NCBI GenBank assembly: GCA_037176705.1
Contig: CM073893.1
Location: 14,012,074 to 14,076,073 of the forward strand
Reading direction: 5' to 3'
Length of the DNA stretch: 64,000 bases
DNA from: Molossus alvarezi
Taxonomy: Eukaryota > Chordata > Mammalia > Chiroptera > Molossidae
Positions 25,195-36,714 of this stretch are shown piece after piece. The position numbers and the translations under genes are program-made. Position 1 is the stretch's first letter. The number at the start of each line of letters is the position of its first letter. The notes below the pieces were generated by a model. That model ran no database searches, was not told where the DNA came from, and saw only the letters and a program-made list of their open reading frames with translations.

Positions 25195-27315
25195 GCATCA
25201 TGGCATCTATAAAATAACATGTCTACATTTTAGAGACTTATCTATATTATAAACATTGGTCTCATTTCTTTATAATCATACTTGGCATTGTTTCTACTAA
25301 CATGAGGCTTTTACATGTTAGTTACTAGAAAAATAGACCCGTTTGGGGGTAAGAGTTAAGATATTCACTAGTGTCTCAGATGCTGTGCACAGATGTTAAT
25401 GTAGGAATTCAGATACTATAGCTCATCTATTAACACACTTGCTGATCAGTGTTATCAGAATCCTTAAGTCTTTTTAAGGTGCTGCTGTCGGGCCTTGTGT
25501 GTGGGCATCACACACTGTTGTGGGCTCTCTGGATACAGCCAGTGTGTGACAGGGAAGAAGTGGCCAGGATTAAAGCAGGGCAATTTCAACAGGCCACAGT
25601 GAGGGATAATTACAACTGAGCTCTGCTGGTCTACCACCTGCCTGGCTAGAGAAGCTGGCCCCTAGAGACCCTGAGGGAACACCCCAAGATGCTCTCAGCA
25701 CCCACCACTGTCTAAACTCTAAAGCAATAAGCCACCAGCCAGTAAAGTATAAGAAATATTTATCCTTTCACTTATTCACTTATCTCATTTTTAAAAAAAT
25801 TTACATTTGCAAATGTGTTATATAATATGCACAATATATTGGTATAGTATAAAGAACAGATGTAATATCAAAAGGGTATACAACTTTTACAAACACATTT
25901 AAGATCACTAATCTTATTATGGTAGACTTCTAGTACACTAGAAGCTCCAACAAAGAAAACCAAGGGGTCAGAACTAGCCCTAGAGTCAAGTCTAGCAAAC
26001 TCTTTACCCCCACCCCCACCCCAATCCTGGGCGTAGAAATGGTCTGGTCCAGCCCTGGGTTTGCACCTCTCCTTTCTTCCTCTGCCCTGACACTTCTCAT
26101 TACCCTGGGCTTCCCTGGACCCATGCCCTCCTGAATCCTATCTTTTGACCTGAGCTGCTGCAGCTAGGCTCCATCTAGCCTATCTATCACTGTACGTGGA
26201 GATCACTACCTCTCAGCCATGGGTCTTCCCATCACTGCTGCACTCCACTTTTCTTTCTGCTTAACAGTACTAAGACTTCTCTGGCATCTGTGTTTAACCA
26301 AAATAAAACAAAACCAGCACAACCTGAACACATCCTGCTCATGAATCCCTGGCCTTCATACTTTATAGTTTACAAACTGCTTCCAAAATACCATCTCATT
26401 CCATCCCTGGAGGAGCCCCATATAAGGCAGATATTATTGGCCCAGTTTCAGAAAAGGAAATGTGAGGCTCAGAAAATGAGCTGCCCCGCTAGGGCTCAGA
26501 CCGAGGTTGGAAGACTCTGCATGCAAACCCCTCCCAGCTGGAAAACCAGCCCCTTGGCTTCACCATCATTAAGAAGACTGAGGTTGTATGTGTGCATCTT
26601 ATGGGGGCGGAAAGAATTTTGTTTACAAATACTAGTTTACAAAACTTGTTTGCTGCCTAAATGGGTAATAAATTTTAATTTTAATAATTTGTTTTTAATT
26701 CTAATGGTTACACTTTGTGCCAATAGCCAAAGTGTGAATTTCAGATGTGAAAGTTTGTGTCAAGAGCCTGTGGGGACCCATGAGGAAAACGGAAAGGTCC
26801 CCAGAGCCTGCCACAGCCCGAAGCTGCCCGCTGCCCTGGGAGAGGGTGGGTGTAAACAACATTCACCAAGCCAAACAAAAGAATTTCCAAGACACTGGAA
26901 CACATGACTAAATGAATTTGATGTTCCAAAAATTCTAGAAATTCTTTCAAAATGCTAACTAAACTAGATTTTTCCAAAAGCATTTTATCTAATTTCTGTG
27001 AACTTTGTAAGTGTGTGAGATTGTTTTGTGGACTCCCAGTATGAACTTTCCTCCCTCCTCCTGCTTCCTCTCTTTTACAGCATCTCTTCCTGCACTTCCA
27101 CCAGTGAAAACAAACTAAGGAGAAAGTAGTAATAATCTCTACTCAACAGAGTTCCTATTAGAGTTGCTAATAAAACAACTTTGCAAAATAATCCATTTTG
27201 CTTGCAAACAAAGAAAACAAGACCTTTTTTCAATAGTTCTTTTTACAAGTGATGTCAATGGACATATGCTACCAGTAGACAGCATATAAATTCAACTTTA
27301 AAAAGTGTTGCAAGA
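25195..27315. other. FOXO1 intron 1, mostly unassigned
   Basis: Only the MIR at 26375 is recognised. A 205-codon plus-strand frame (26290-26907) opens at GTG, overlaps the MIR and shows no domain. Confidence 0.55.
26375..26505 (-). mobile_element. MIR SINE, minus strand
   Basis: ACCATCTCATTCCATCCCTG, GCAGATATTATTGGCCCAGT and GAAATGTGAGGCTCAGAAAA are the reverse complement of MIR core blocks. Lies within a 205-codon chance frame. Confidence 0.65.
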
Positions 27316-27316
27316 G

Positions 27317-27549
27317 TCTGGCCAGTGTGTGTGGCTCAGTGGTTGAGCGTCAACCCATGCACCAAGAGGTCACCAGTTTGATTCCCAGTCAGGGCACATG
27401 CCTAGATTGTGGGCCTGATCCCCAGTGGGGAGCATGAAGGAGGCGGCCAATCGAAGTTCTCTCTCATTGATGTTTCTATCTCTCTCTCCCTCTCCCTTCC
27501 TCTCTCTCTAAAAATCAACAAAGAAAAACAATTTTTTTAAATAAATAAA
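27317..27549 (+). mobile_element. Ves-like SINE (CT-tail subtype)
   Basis: Head CTGGCCAGTGTGTGTGGCTC, end CTCTCTCTAAAAATCAACAA with AAAT-rich tail. Duplication AAAAAGTGTTGCAAGA / AAAAAGTGTTTCAAGA. First SINE upstream of FOXO1 exon 2 in intron 1. Confidence 0.9.
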
Positions 27550-28229
27550 TAAAAAGTGTTTCAAGATCCGCTGTAAATAGCTAACCCTACAAGCTTACAC
27601 ATTAGGCCCCAACATTCAACTTTTCTTTCATAAGATTGATTTCATTTCCCAGAAACCTGTCCATTCTTCTGTCTAAACATCAATGTTCCCAAAGGCCGGT
27701 CTCACCCTCTGCTTGCCCTAAGGACTCAGGCTTCTCCAGTAATCTATAGACAGAGAACGTGCAGCCTCATACCACTTTCAAACTGGAGGTCATCAGGCCT
27801 AACACCCTCCTTTTATATTAAGACAGAGCTCAGAAAGATTAAAATGCAGACAAAAAGCTTATGTGTGTCCATTTACAAAAAAGCAGAACCACATGGGGCT
27901 GTATTCCTAGAAAAATGTAAAACAAGACTCAAAGCCATGCAATGCCCCTCCCCCTACCAAACCAGTTCTTAGCTATAGATTTTCAAATGGGTATAGATAT
28001 ACATTTAGCTCTAAAAGCTTTATCTCTGACTCAGATCATTCCAAAGGAAGGAAAATACATTAAAGCAGCTTCTACTTTAAAAAAAAAAAAGCATGTGGGA
28101 GATTACGCGCTTATGTAAAACAGTACCAAGAAGACAAATGTAAGAACTCTGAAGTGCCATGAGAACTTTTGTGTTTGGGGGAGGTGCAATGGGAGGTGGA
28201 ACCCAAGGTCAGACTGACTTCAGGGCCAC

Positions 28230-28370
28230 TCTGAGTGAGTCACTTGTTCTCACTCTGCCTCAGTATTGGCATCTGTAAAACAGAAATGAGTATTACAAAG
28301 GACTGTTAGGGACTAACAGGCATAATACACATGGAAAGTGCCCATCACCTGGCACAAAACTGAGAAAATA
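28230..28370 (+). mobile_element. MIR SINE
   Basis: CATCTGTAAAACAGAAATGAG followed by GTGCCCATCACCTGGCAC, the MIR core and 3' part. Confidence 0.7.
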
Positions 28371-29127
28371 AAGGTTGGTTATTTAGTGATAGACAGTGAA
28401 GGGTAGATAAACAGGAATTTGTAAGCCATCATGAATGGTTACAACTTGATTAAACACCATTCATCACAAACTTCCTGTTTAACAGGCAGCTCAAGGCAGC
28501 TCGCCTTCCTTCTGCTTGTTTCCATGTCCTCACAACTGAGCTGCAATTCTTGTTTTACACAAAAATTGTTTTCTCCTCTCAAGGAGATTTAAAAATTTTT
28601 AAATTTTATCGTTTAGCATTTTCTATTAACTTTTTGGGTAACCTATGCTAGAATACATGTGGTCAAAAGTTATTCAAGATGGAGATACAACAATGGACTG
28701 ATGACAGATTATATACAGAATGGCAATTATTAGAATGATGCTCTTTCTCATTTCTTCTCACACACTAGTTAGCCACCACCATTTACTTCACAAAGAACAA
28801 ACCCCAAGAGACAGACAATTCCAAGAACATATTGTAGGACAAAATGTTTGGTAAAGAGATGTGCGCCAAGTGAATGGGACTATGGTATAGAAAACAGACA
28901 CCTAGGGAAGCAAGGGAGAAAACAGATAATGCTCCCAGTTTGATCTTTAATAAGCTCTCATATTAGTCAAAAGCCTAAACATTTCAGAGTCACACATCAG
29001 CCAATAACCTCGTATAAAGAGAATTTAAGAAAAAAATCCTGAAGGATGGAACAGAAAATTCACTTAATGATATTAAAACTATTCCAAGCTTTTGCTTCTC
29101 AGAGGTCATAATTAAAAAGCACAGCGG

Positions 29128-29388
29128 GCACTGACAGGTTTGGCTCAGTGGTCTGGGCGTCAGCCTATAGACTAAGGGGTCATGGATTCGATTCCTGGGC
29201 AAAGGCATCATACCTGGGTTGAAGGTTTGATCCCCAGCCCTAGTTGGTGTTGTGGGGGAGGCAGCCAATTGATGTGTCTCTCTCCCACATCGATGTCTGT
29301 CTGTCTCTGTGTCTACCCCCCACTCCAATCTATCTAGAAATCAATGGGAAAATATCCTCAGATGAGGACTAAAAAAACTTTTTAAATG
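29128..29388 (+). mobile_element. Ves SINE, full length, diverged
   Basis: CACTGACAGGTTTGGCTCAG head to CTCAGATGAGGACTAAAAAA end; duplication AAAAAGCACAG on both sides. Confidence 0.85.
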
Positions 29389-30532
29389 AAAAAAGCACAG
29401 TGATTTCGCTTGCTGTGTTCCATAGGAAAACCCTATTTCAAAGAAAGCTACCATTTTATGAAAGAAAGGGCAAAGCCCTTAATTTTTAGAATATGAAACT
29501 GGAAGTCTTTCCTATACCATTTAATGCCATGTGCTTTACACACTATCAGAAACTAGGGACCCTAAAAGACAAATCCCAAAACAATCCAAGTGAGCTTAAA
29601 ACCTTAGATACGAGTTATCTTCCCTTCTTCCAGGTCATGAGTTTTTTTTTCTTAATCACTTTCCTTCTGCAACTTCCATGAAAGCTGCTACTGTCAACTC
29701 CTATTTAAGTCTAGAAACAGAGACTACCTCATGCAGTCATACACTTGGGCCTTACATTACTATACAAGCCAACAAAGCCAACTCTAAAATGAGTGTCATC
29801 AAACCTGACTAATGAGGTCCCAGTGGTGGACACAGAAAGACTAAATTTAATTTAGCTAAAATTCTTTAAAATGCCTCTTTTTTTTTTTATAAGGGTACTG
29901 TAGGTTACTAAGGACTTCAAAGTAGAGCTTGTTTCTCCTGGGATTAATTTAATGTCAGCACAGCAGCTGTGGGCATCCTTGGTGACCCTTTAACCTACTT
30001 TACACACTTCCTTCCTCAGAGAAGCAGAAACTGGGTACTGCCAAGTCCATAGCAGAGTCACAACTCCCTACCCTGCCCATCTGGTAACCAAAAGGAGTCT
30101 ATCCTTTCTGAATTTTTATTTAATTAACTGCCTAGAATACAAACTCTACTTTGCTGCTTTAGCCTGGAGACTATCTCAGATACATAAGGCCCCACCATAG
30201 CAAAGTAGTAAGAGGAAATCCATTTGTTGCTGAAGTGATTCTGCTGTTTTCTAATGAAAATCTTTGTCTATTTTATAGGTCATACCATTTCTCTAATTTT
30301 CCATGGCTCTCTGAATGCCTCTCCTTACAATGCAATTAACTACCTGATGAATTTGGCTAGCAGAAGAATAAGTAAAAACAAAATAAAAACAAAACAAACA
30401 TGTTAGGATTCATTTTCTTCTGATGAAGAACTTAAATTGGGTATAAAATAAAACATAGTATAGCAATAATAGTTTGATCAACTTTAACATTTTCTAAAGT
30501 TACTGGAGAACTAAAGTGAATTTTAAAGTAAT

Positions 30533-30785
30533 GTCCTCGCCGGTTTGGCTCAGCGGTTAGAGCGTAGGTCCACGCACCAAAGAGTCACAGGTTCGATTCT
30601 GGTCAAGGGCAAGTACCTCAGTTGCGGTTCGGTCCTCAGCCCCAGTTGGGTTGTGCAGAAGGCAACCAGTCGATGTGTCTCTCTCACTTTGATGTTTCTT
30701 TCTCTCTCCCTCCTTCCGTCCCTCCCACTCTACCTGAAGATAAATGGAAAAATATCCTCGGATGAGGATATTTTTTTAAAAAAAG
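30533..30785 (+). mobile_element. Ves SINE, first of a tandem pair
   Basis: GTCCTCGCCGGTTTGGCTCAG head to CCTCGGATGAGGATATTTTT end. Separated by about 12 bp from the next SINE in the same orientation. Confidence 0.88.
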
Positions 30786-30796
30786 GTATTCTTCTA

Positions 30797-30954
30797 CCCT
30801 GGCCGGTTTGGCTCAGCAGTTAGAGCGTCAGCCTGCAGTCCACAGAGACCCGGGTTCAGTTCCCACTAAGGGCATGTACCTCGGTTGCAGTTTGTCCCTG
30901 GCCCTGGTTGGGTCATGCGGGTGGCAGCCACTCTATGTGTACTTTTCACGGCGA

Positions 30955-31006
<52 letters not shown>

Positions 31007-31068
31007 TCTTTCTCCCTCCCACTCTACCTGAACAAAACTGAAAAATGTCCTAGGTTGAGGAAAATAAC
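30797..31068 (+). mobile_element. Ves SINE, second of a tandem pair, with expanded (TC)n
   Basis: CCCTGGCCGGTTTGGCTCAG head; internal (TC)n at 30959-31002; end TAGGTTGAGGAAAATAAC, running into a (TGAA)n microsatellite. Confidence 0.9.
30959..31002 (+). repeat. (TC)n microsatellite inside SINE
   Basis: About 22 uninterrupted TC units grown from the CT tract of the Ves body. Confidence 0.95.
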
Positions 31069-31114
31069 TGAATGAATGAATGAATGAATGAATGAATGAA
31101 TGAATGAATGAATT
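31069..31114 (+). repeat. (TGAA)n microsatellite at SINE tail
   Basis: About 11 TGAA units directly after the SINE 3' end, probably grown from its tail or target duplication. Confidence 0.95.
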
Positions 31115-31475
31115 CTGTCAGTTAGTATTGAGCCCATTAAACCTGTTCATGTTAGCTAAATGTTTACTCATGGTGTATGCCAAACAGTTTGTAAGAGTCA
31201 ATGAAAACCTTTCATGAATATGAATTCAAAGGCACGAACACTGAAACTTCTATTAAAATCTCTAGACTAATATCCTACCTATCTAGAATTATTTTTTATC
31301 CTAAATATGCTCACTGTCAGGAAAATGAATCTACTCAATGCATAATCTATTTACCAAGAACTGCTACTCTTAGTAAATAGAATTAAAAAGTACAAAGTCT
31401 GGGTTTATGTGGGGTTTTTTTTTTTCCTATTTTGGAACAATAAACCCAGATTTAAAAAAAACAAACAAACAAAAC

Positions 31476-31712
31476 AGCCCTGGCCGATTTGGCTCAGCGG
31501 TTAGAGCATCGGTCTGCGGTCCAGAGAGACCCGGGTTTGGTTCCTGCTAAGGGCACATACCTCGGTTGCAGTTTGTTCCTGGCCCTGGTTGGGACATGCG
31601 GGTGGCAGCCACTCGATGTGTCCCTTTCATGTCGATGTTTCTCTCTCTCTCTCTCTCTTCCTCTCTCTCCCTCCCTCCCACTCTATCTGAACAAAAAAGT
31701 AAATAAATAAAT
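31476..31712 (+). mobile_element. Ves SINE, full length
   Basis: GCCCTGGCCGATTTGGCTCAG head; the body ends CACTCTATCTGAACAAAAAA with an AAATA tail and lacks the GTGAGGAT terminal block. Flanks AAACAAACAAAACAG / AAATAAAAACCAGC are compatible with a diverged A-rich duplication. Confidence 0.85.
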
Positions 31713-33102
31713 AAAAACCAGCAAATTGCAATAAAAATATATAACACTCCAAATTACATACTATTTGCAATGTAGTTTTCTTAGTTATACAGAACCTTGA
31801 AACCAGCTTGTCCATTATTCTGGCTGAGGAGCCTAATTAAACAATGATTTGTGACTGCTTAGTATACATTGTTCTAAGGCAACATCCCAAAATTTCTCAA
31901 GAGCTTGTCCCATGTCAAATAGCTATAAAATTCACTGGCTAACTCAAACTCCCATCATAAAGCAAATATCACAATCAAGTGAGTCAAAACAACTTTTTCT
32001 TCCCAGTGCATATTAACGTTAAAAATTATGTTTACACTATACTATCAAATTAACATTTGTAAATTAACATTATGTCTAAAAAATGAACATACCTTAACTT
32101 AAAATTCTTTATTATTGAAAAATGTTATCTGAGCCTGTTGGGAAAATGGCACCAAAAGACTTGCTCAACACGGGGTTGCCACAAACCCTCAATTTGTAAA
32201 ATAATGCAGTATCTGCAAAATGCAGTGAAGCGAAGTGAAATAAAATGGGCTAGGCTCGTAATAGCTCCACTGCTCTACTCATCACACCTTCCTTCCAAAC
32301 AACTAAGTCTTCTTGAGCACCACCAGGAGGAGCCCAGTTCGGGGACTCCAAAAGAACCCCAAACAAATGTTTCTGAAACATTACTTTCATTAACTTACCT
32401 AAAAGCCTACAAATATCATGACTGTCAAGGTCTTCAATAGATATCCACCCTAAAACCACACCTCCCTACCATCCAAGATCGGCTGTATCTGAGGCCTACA
32501 CTTGACTAACTTCACTAGCCCCATTGTCCACAGACACTCACAACAATATGGTGCTGAGCTTATTTGTAATACCAAGTTTCCTCCCCAATGTAAGCACTGT
32601 GAGCAGCATTTTCACCTGTTTGAACACTCTGCAACAACTGAACAGAAAAGGAGCCTGAGAAATGCTCCTCCCTTGCGTGTTGTCACTGACACGCTACCAG
32701 AAGGAAGTATATTTATGCTAGTGTTGCCCACAAGGACTTGCAGCCTAAACCAGGTCTCTAGTCAAGACTAAGGCTACCCTGGGAGAATGTGCTTCATGCC
32801 AAGATCATTCCTGGGTTCGGAGGATGCTGGAAGGCTCCAAGTTGCATTGGCCCTGAAACCAGATTTAGATGAACTGGTTATATTCCATTGCAAATCCTTT
32901 GGGCTCCATTCTTTTTTTTTTAGCTCAGTCCCAGCGCTATGCTAGTCTATATTCCAGAGAAGAGAGACAAAGTCAAGATAAAAAGGATCTTCACTTGAGT
33001 GATTAGCAAACCATACCATCTGAAATATTTTCCTTGTATTAAACTTTTTGCTCTAATGCTGTAATTTGAATTCATGTAGCCAAGAATTAAAAAGTATAAG
33101 AC

Positions 33103-33219
33103 TAGCCTAGCTCAGTGGATTGAGCATGGTCCCATGGACTGAGAGATTCCCAGTCAGGGCACATGCCTGGGTTTGCTCGATCCCCCAGGGAAGAGGTAGG
33201 TAGGTAGGTAGGTAGGGGT

Positions 33220-33257
<38 letters not shown>

Positions 33258-33345
33258 AGGAGGCAGCCACTGATGTTTCTTGAATTAATGTTTCTATCTC
33301 TCTCTCCCTTAAAAATAAAAGACTTATTTTTTTTATTTTTAAATA
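33103..33345 (+). mobile_element. Ves-like SINE with two internal microsatellites
   Basis: Head CTAGCCTAGCTCAGTGGATT, CCCAGTCAGGGCACATGCC, end CTCTCTCCCTTAAAAATAA. Duplication AAAAGTATAAGACT / AAAAGTACAAGACT. Between head and tail sit (GGTA)n and (TG)n runs. Confidence 0.85.
33194..33255 (+). repeat. (GGTA)n then (TG)n compound microsatellite
   Basis: About six GGTA units, a short spacer, then about 16 TG units, all inside the SINE body. Confidence 0.93.
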
Positions 33346-33919
33346 AAAGTACAAGACTTTGTTTATAAATCTCCAAAGACAATAATCTCACATCTAGTTT
33401 TGGTATTTATGAACATCATGTTTAAATGCATTGGTTACATGCATACAAAGGCATTTGTTTTGGGTTGAAAAAAGAGAATTTTGTACAGTTAGCTCTATCT
33501 ATCTTAAATACTTAGAGGGAAACTAGCAAAAGAAACATGAATACACAATTAAATAACCATTTTTTAGGATTCAAACCAATGGAAAGTTAGAACTTCTCAT
33601 TCAAGCCCATAGTTAGTGGTGGTACACATAAAATTCCTTTCGTGGTCACTGTTTTCCGTGTTATCACTCTGACTTTCCTCCAAAAAGGAGCTGTGAACAG
33701 TAATCATTGTGGCTGGATTCTTGCACACAGTACAAATTGTTTTGTATCTCTTCCAAGCTGCTGCATTCAAGGATACCCTGAACCACAGCTACAATTTCAA
33801 CTACAATGTGTGCAATCTGTACATTTACAGATACCTTTTCTCCACTTTCTTAATCTTATGCATTTGTCAATACAGTTCAGTATTAAGGGTCTTCCCAGGC
33901 TTGTCTTCTGTCCAAGTTA

Positions 33920-34045
33920 GGTCATTTATTCTATGTGTGAATCTGAGCAAGTTAGATTATGTTTACCACCATATAACGCAAAGAATTATTGTGAAGATTA
34001 AATGTGGATGTGTTTGGAAACTACAGATACATATTAAAAATGTAA
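33920..34045 (+). mobile_element. MIR fragment
   Basis: GTGAATCTGAGCAAGTTAGA and TTGTGAAGATTAAATGTGGA are MIR blocks. Confidence 0.55.
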
Positions 34046-34049
34046 AAGA

Positions 34050-35600
34050 TGCTAAAAACTTCAAGTATATAAGAAAATTCTAGAAATTCTTGATATTCTG
34101 GAACAAAAAGCAAGGTTTTCTAGACGCTGTTAGCCCCATTATCGAAGATATGGAAACTATGAGCAGTGTTTAATATCATTTTACTGTTTTCATTTTTTTA
34201 TCACTAAAAAAAGAAATTTAGTTGAATTCTGAAAACCTAGATAAGATTGTGATGGAAAGTCTGAAACAATCATTCGTTAGTGCAGTCCTAACCTACCCCC
34301 CCCCCCCCGCCAAATAAGATGTTTTATATTTCAATCATTTTTTTTAGTCCATGACACATTTCCATCAAATAATTCATTAAGACAATATATTAAATATAAT
34401 GGATAAACATTTTAGTCCTGAAAGAAACCTCTCAAAAAAACCCAAAAAAAAAAACCATTTTAGTCCTCAAAGTAGCTATAAATTAAGCTGGAGTAGCATG
34501 CAACTTTAGAATATTTACCTTATTGAATCACTGAACTAAATGTTCGGTGTGGAGAGTGCCCAATAAAGATTAGCTGTTAGTGTTTGTGGAAAAATGTTTT
34601 AAAAGCACTAACAAGACATGTCTAGAGAAGAAAGAAGAGGTAAGTATGACTGTAATTGAATTCAGACATAGAAAGTGGGGGAAATATGGTGGGAGGGAGC
34701 TTGAAAAAACATGGTTGGGCATTTATTCTATCCTGCATGCCACCCACAGGAAAGCTACTGGAAGATCAGAATGAAGTTATAGCCCAGAACCCAGAGGAAA
34801 ACACCTACCTGTCTTCCCATGAGATGGCGGGAAAGGAGAGTTTGCACTCTGCTTGGAAAGCAGGTATTTTTGATTATTCAAAAATTTTAAAGTGTGGGCA
34901 TCTGTATTATTATTGTTCAAATAAATTTTTGTTGAAAAGCAAAAGCATCTACAGGAGGTGCCATCTTTTTTGGTCTGGTTCTTGCCACCCAGAGGTGTCC
35001 TTGGTTCCATCCCCTCAACAGGATGTTACTGTAGCTTTTGTAGAGAACTTGATTTGGTGAGGGCAGCCTCGAGAAATTTTTATCTACCCCTCCGAAAATC
35101 ACAGGGTTTTCTACTGAAGCAGCTGTCTGCTTTTGTCTCATGACTTGACTACTACCTGGTTGTTTAGAAACTCATGGCATAATCTCTGATTTTTTTTACA
35201 GTCAGAGGAAGGCAGGATACTGAAGCACTGATCATTTGTTTCTAAAACATATTTTAAAACTCTCCCTTTGTGCAGTCTAGTGTTTTTTCACACTTTATCC
35301 ATCATTTACAACATTTGGCAACCAAATTCAGTTCTACTTTTTGAAAAGTTTATTTTTGTTTCTTGAGGTCATTGTCTAGGCTCAACCATAACATTTTCAG
35401 GTTTTTTCAAAACAGCTAAAGGGAAGTTAAAGGAAATAATGCCCTGCAACGTAGCCATGCACTGTTCAAAAGAAATATGGATAAAGGTACATACAACAAA
35501 TTACTCATGAGTTAGTCGAGTAATCAGTACTCTGGTAGGTGTTATAAGATCCTGGACCAAGAATGACTCATGGCTCGACCTCCCTGGAGTGAAGATAAAC
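34050..35600. other. FOXO1 intron 1, unassigned
   Basis: Unique-looking sequence with a poly-C run near 34300 and A-runs near 34435-34454. A 134-codon plus-strand chance frame lies at 34656-35060. No SINE. Confidence 0.5.
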
Positions 35601-35641
35601 TGAGATGACATTTCCATATACCTCCATATACAACATTCTCT

Positions 35642-35668
35642 CCACCACCACCACCCCCACCACCACCC

Positions 35669-35729
<61 letters not shown>

Positions 35730-35756
35730 AGGGAGAGGGAGAGGGAGAGAGAAAGG

Positions 35757-35788
<32 letters not shown>

Positions 35789-35790
35789 AA
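35642..35790 (+). repeat. Compound (CCA)n-(CA)n-(GA)n-(GGGAGA)n microsatellite
   Basis: CCACCACCACC, then CACACACA, then about 110 bp of GA with GGGAGA interruptions. It creates a spurious arginine/glutamate frame on the plus strand. Confidence 0.95.
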
Positions 35791-36058
35791 ACAGGTCTAA
35801 ATCTTGGAAACTTAATTTTTAATGGTTGATTATCCCATCAGAATTTGATTTTTGAAAAGCACATGACTGGTATATAAACCCTACCCTCACCTTTTTTCTT
35901 CAGGCCTAGACGCCCTGGCCTCTATCTTCTTTCCCTTCTGTCACAACATATATCAGTGCTGTGCAAATTACAACCAAGTTTAAAAGTCACAAGTTATTAC
36001 CAAAGAAAGAAAGAATAGCAGATGGTCTAAACATTTTGTAAAAGGTAGGTCACTTTTG

Positions 36059-36298
36059 CCCTGGCCAGTTTGGCTCAGCGGTTAGAGCGTTGGCCTGCGG
36101 TCCGGAGAGACCCGGGTTCGGTTCCCGCTAAGGGCATGTACCTCGGTTGCAGTTTGTCCCCGGCCCTGGTTGGTCATGCGGGTGGCAGCCACTCGATGTG
36201 TCCCTTCACGTCGATGTTTCTCTCTCTCTCCCTCCCACTCTATCTGTACAAAAAAATGGAAAAGTATCCTCGGGTGAGGATAAAAAAAAAAAAAAAAA
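36059..36298 (+). mobile_element. Young Ves SINE with perfect 19-bp duplication
   Basis: CCTGGCCAGTTTGGCTCAGC head, GGGTTCGGTTCCCGCTAAGG, end CCTCGGGTGAGGATAAAA with about 20 A. AAAAGGTAGGTCACTTTTG flanks both sides without mismatch (36040-36058 and 36299-36317), indicating a recent insertion. Confidence 0.95.
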
Positions 36299-36587
36299 AA
36301 AAGGTAGGTCACTTTTGATCGCTTTTCTGGAGGACAGCTGAGGAAGAGTTGCTGAGGGAATCACACCTGAGGTCATTAGCTTTCCCATCTATTTCATAGC
36401 ACTTTCTCCAACCCCATTCCTCCTGAGATCATTTTATTCTCCCACCAAAACACATAAAACCAAACAAAGCAATCTTCTGGATTTTAAAATACTGTATGTA
36501 AACTTGTAAACTACATTCAACTCTTGGAACAGCTCAGCTTAGGTAAAGAGGAAAGCAGGTAGTTCCTTTAGGAAAGGAGAGAGAATT

Positions 36588-36711
36588 AAAAAGAAAAATC
36601 ACCATGTATAATGTCCAGTATCCGTTCTAAGAAGTTGGACTTGCTTTCTAAAAAGAAAAATCACCATGTATAATGTCCAGTATCCGTTCTAAGAAGTTGG
36701 ACTTGCTTTCT
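36588..36711. repeat. Perfect 62-bp tandem duplication
   Basis: Two adjacent identical 62-bp copies (36588-36649 and 36650-36711), each starting AAAAAGAAAAATCACCATG and ending GGACTTGCTTTCT. No mismatch is seen between copies, and the unit is not a simple sequence or a known mobile element. Confidence 0.96.
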
Positions 36712-36714
36712 TGG

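Noticed and set aside
26290..26907. 205-codon plus-strand open frame
   Set aside because: It opens at a GTG, overlaps a reversed MIR repeat, has no recognisable domain and no splice-site framing. It is taken as chance.
33194..33255. Direct repeats that could suggest a CRISPR-like array
   Set aside because: The units are 2-4 bp microsatellites inside a SINE in a mammalian genome; no spacer structure exists anywhere in the window.
35605..35829. Arginine/glutamate repeat protein
   Set aside because: It is the translation of a (GA)n microsatellite.
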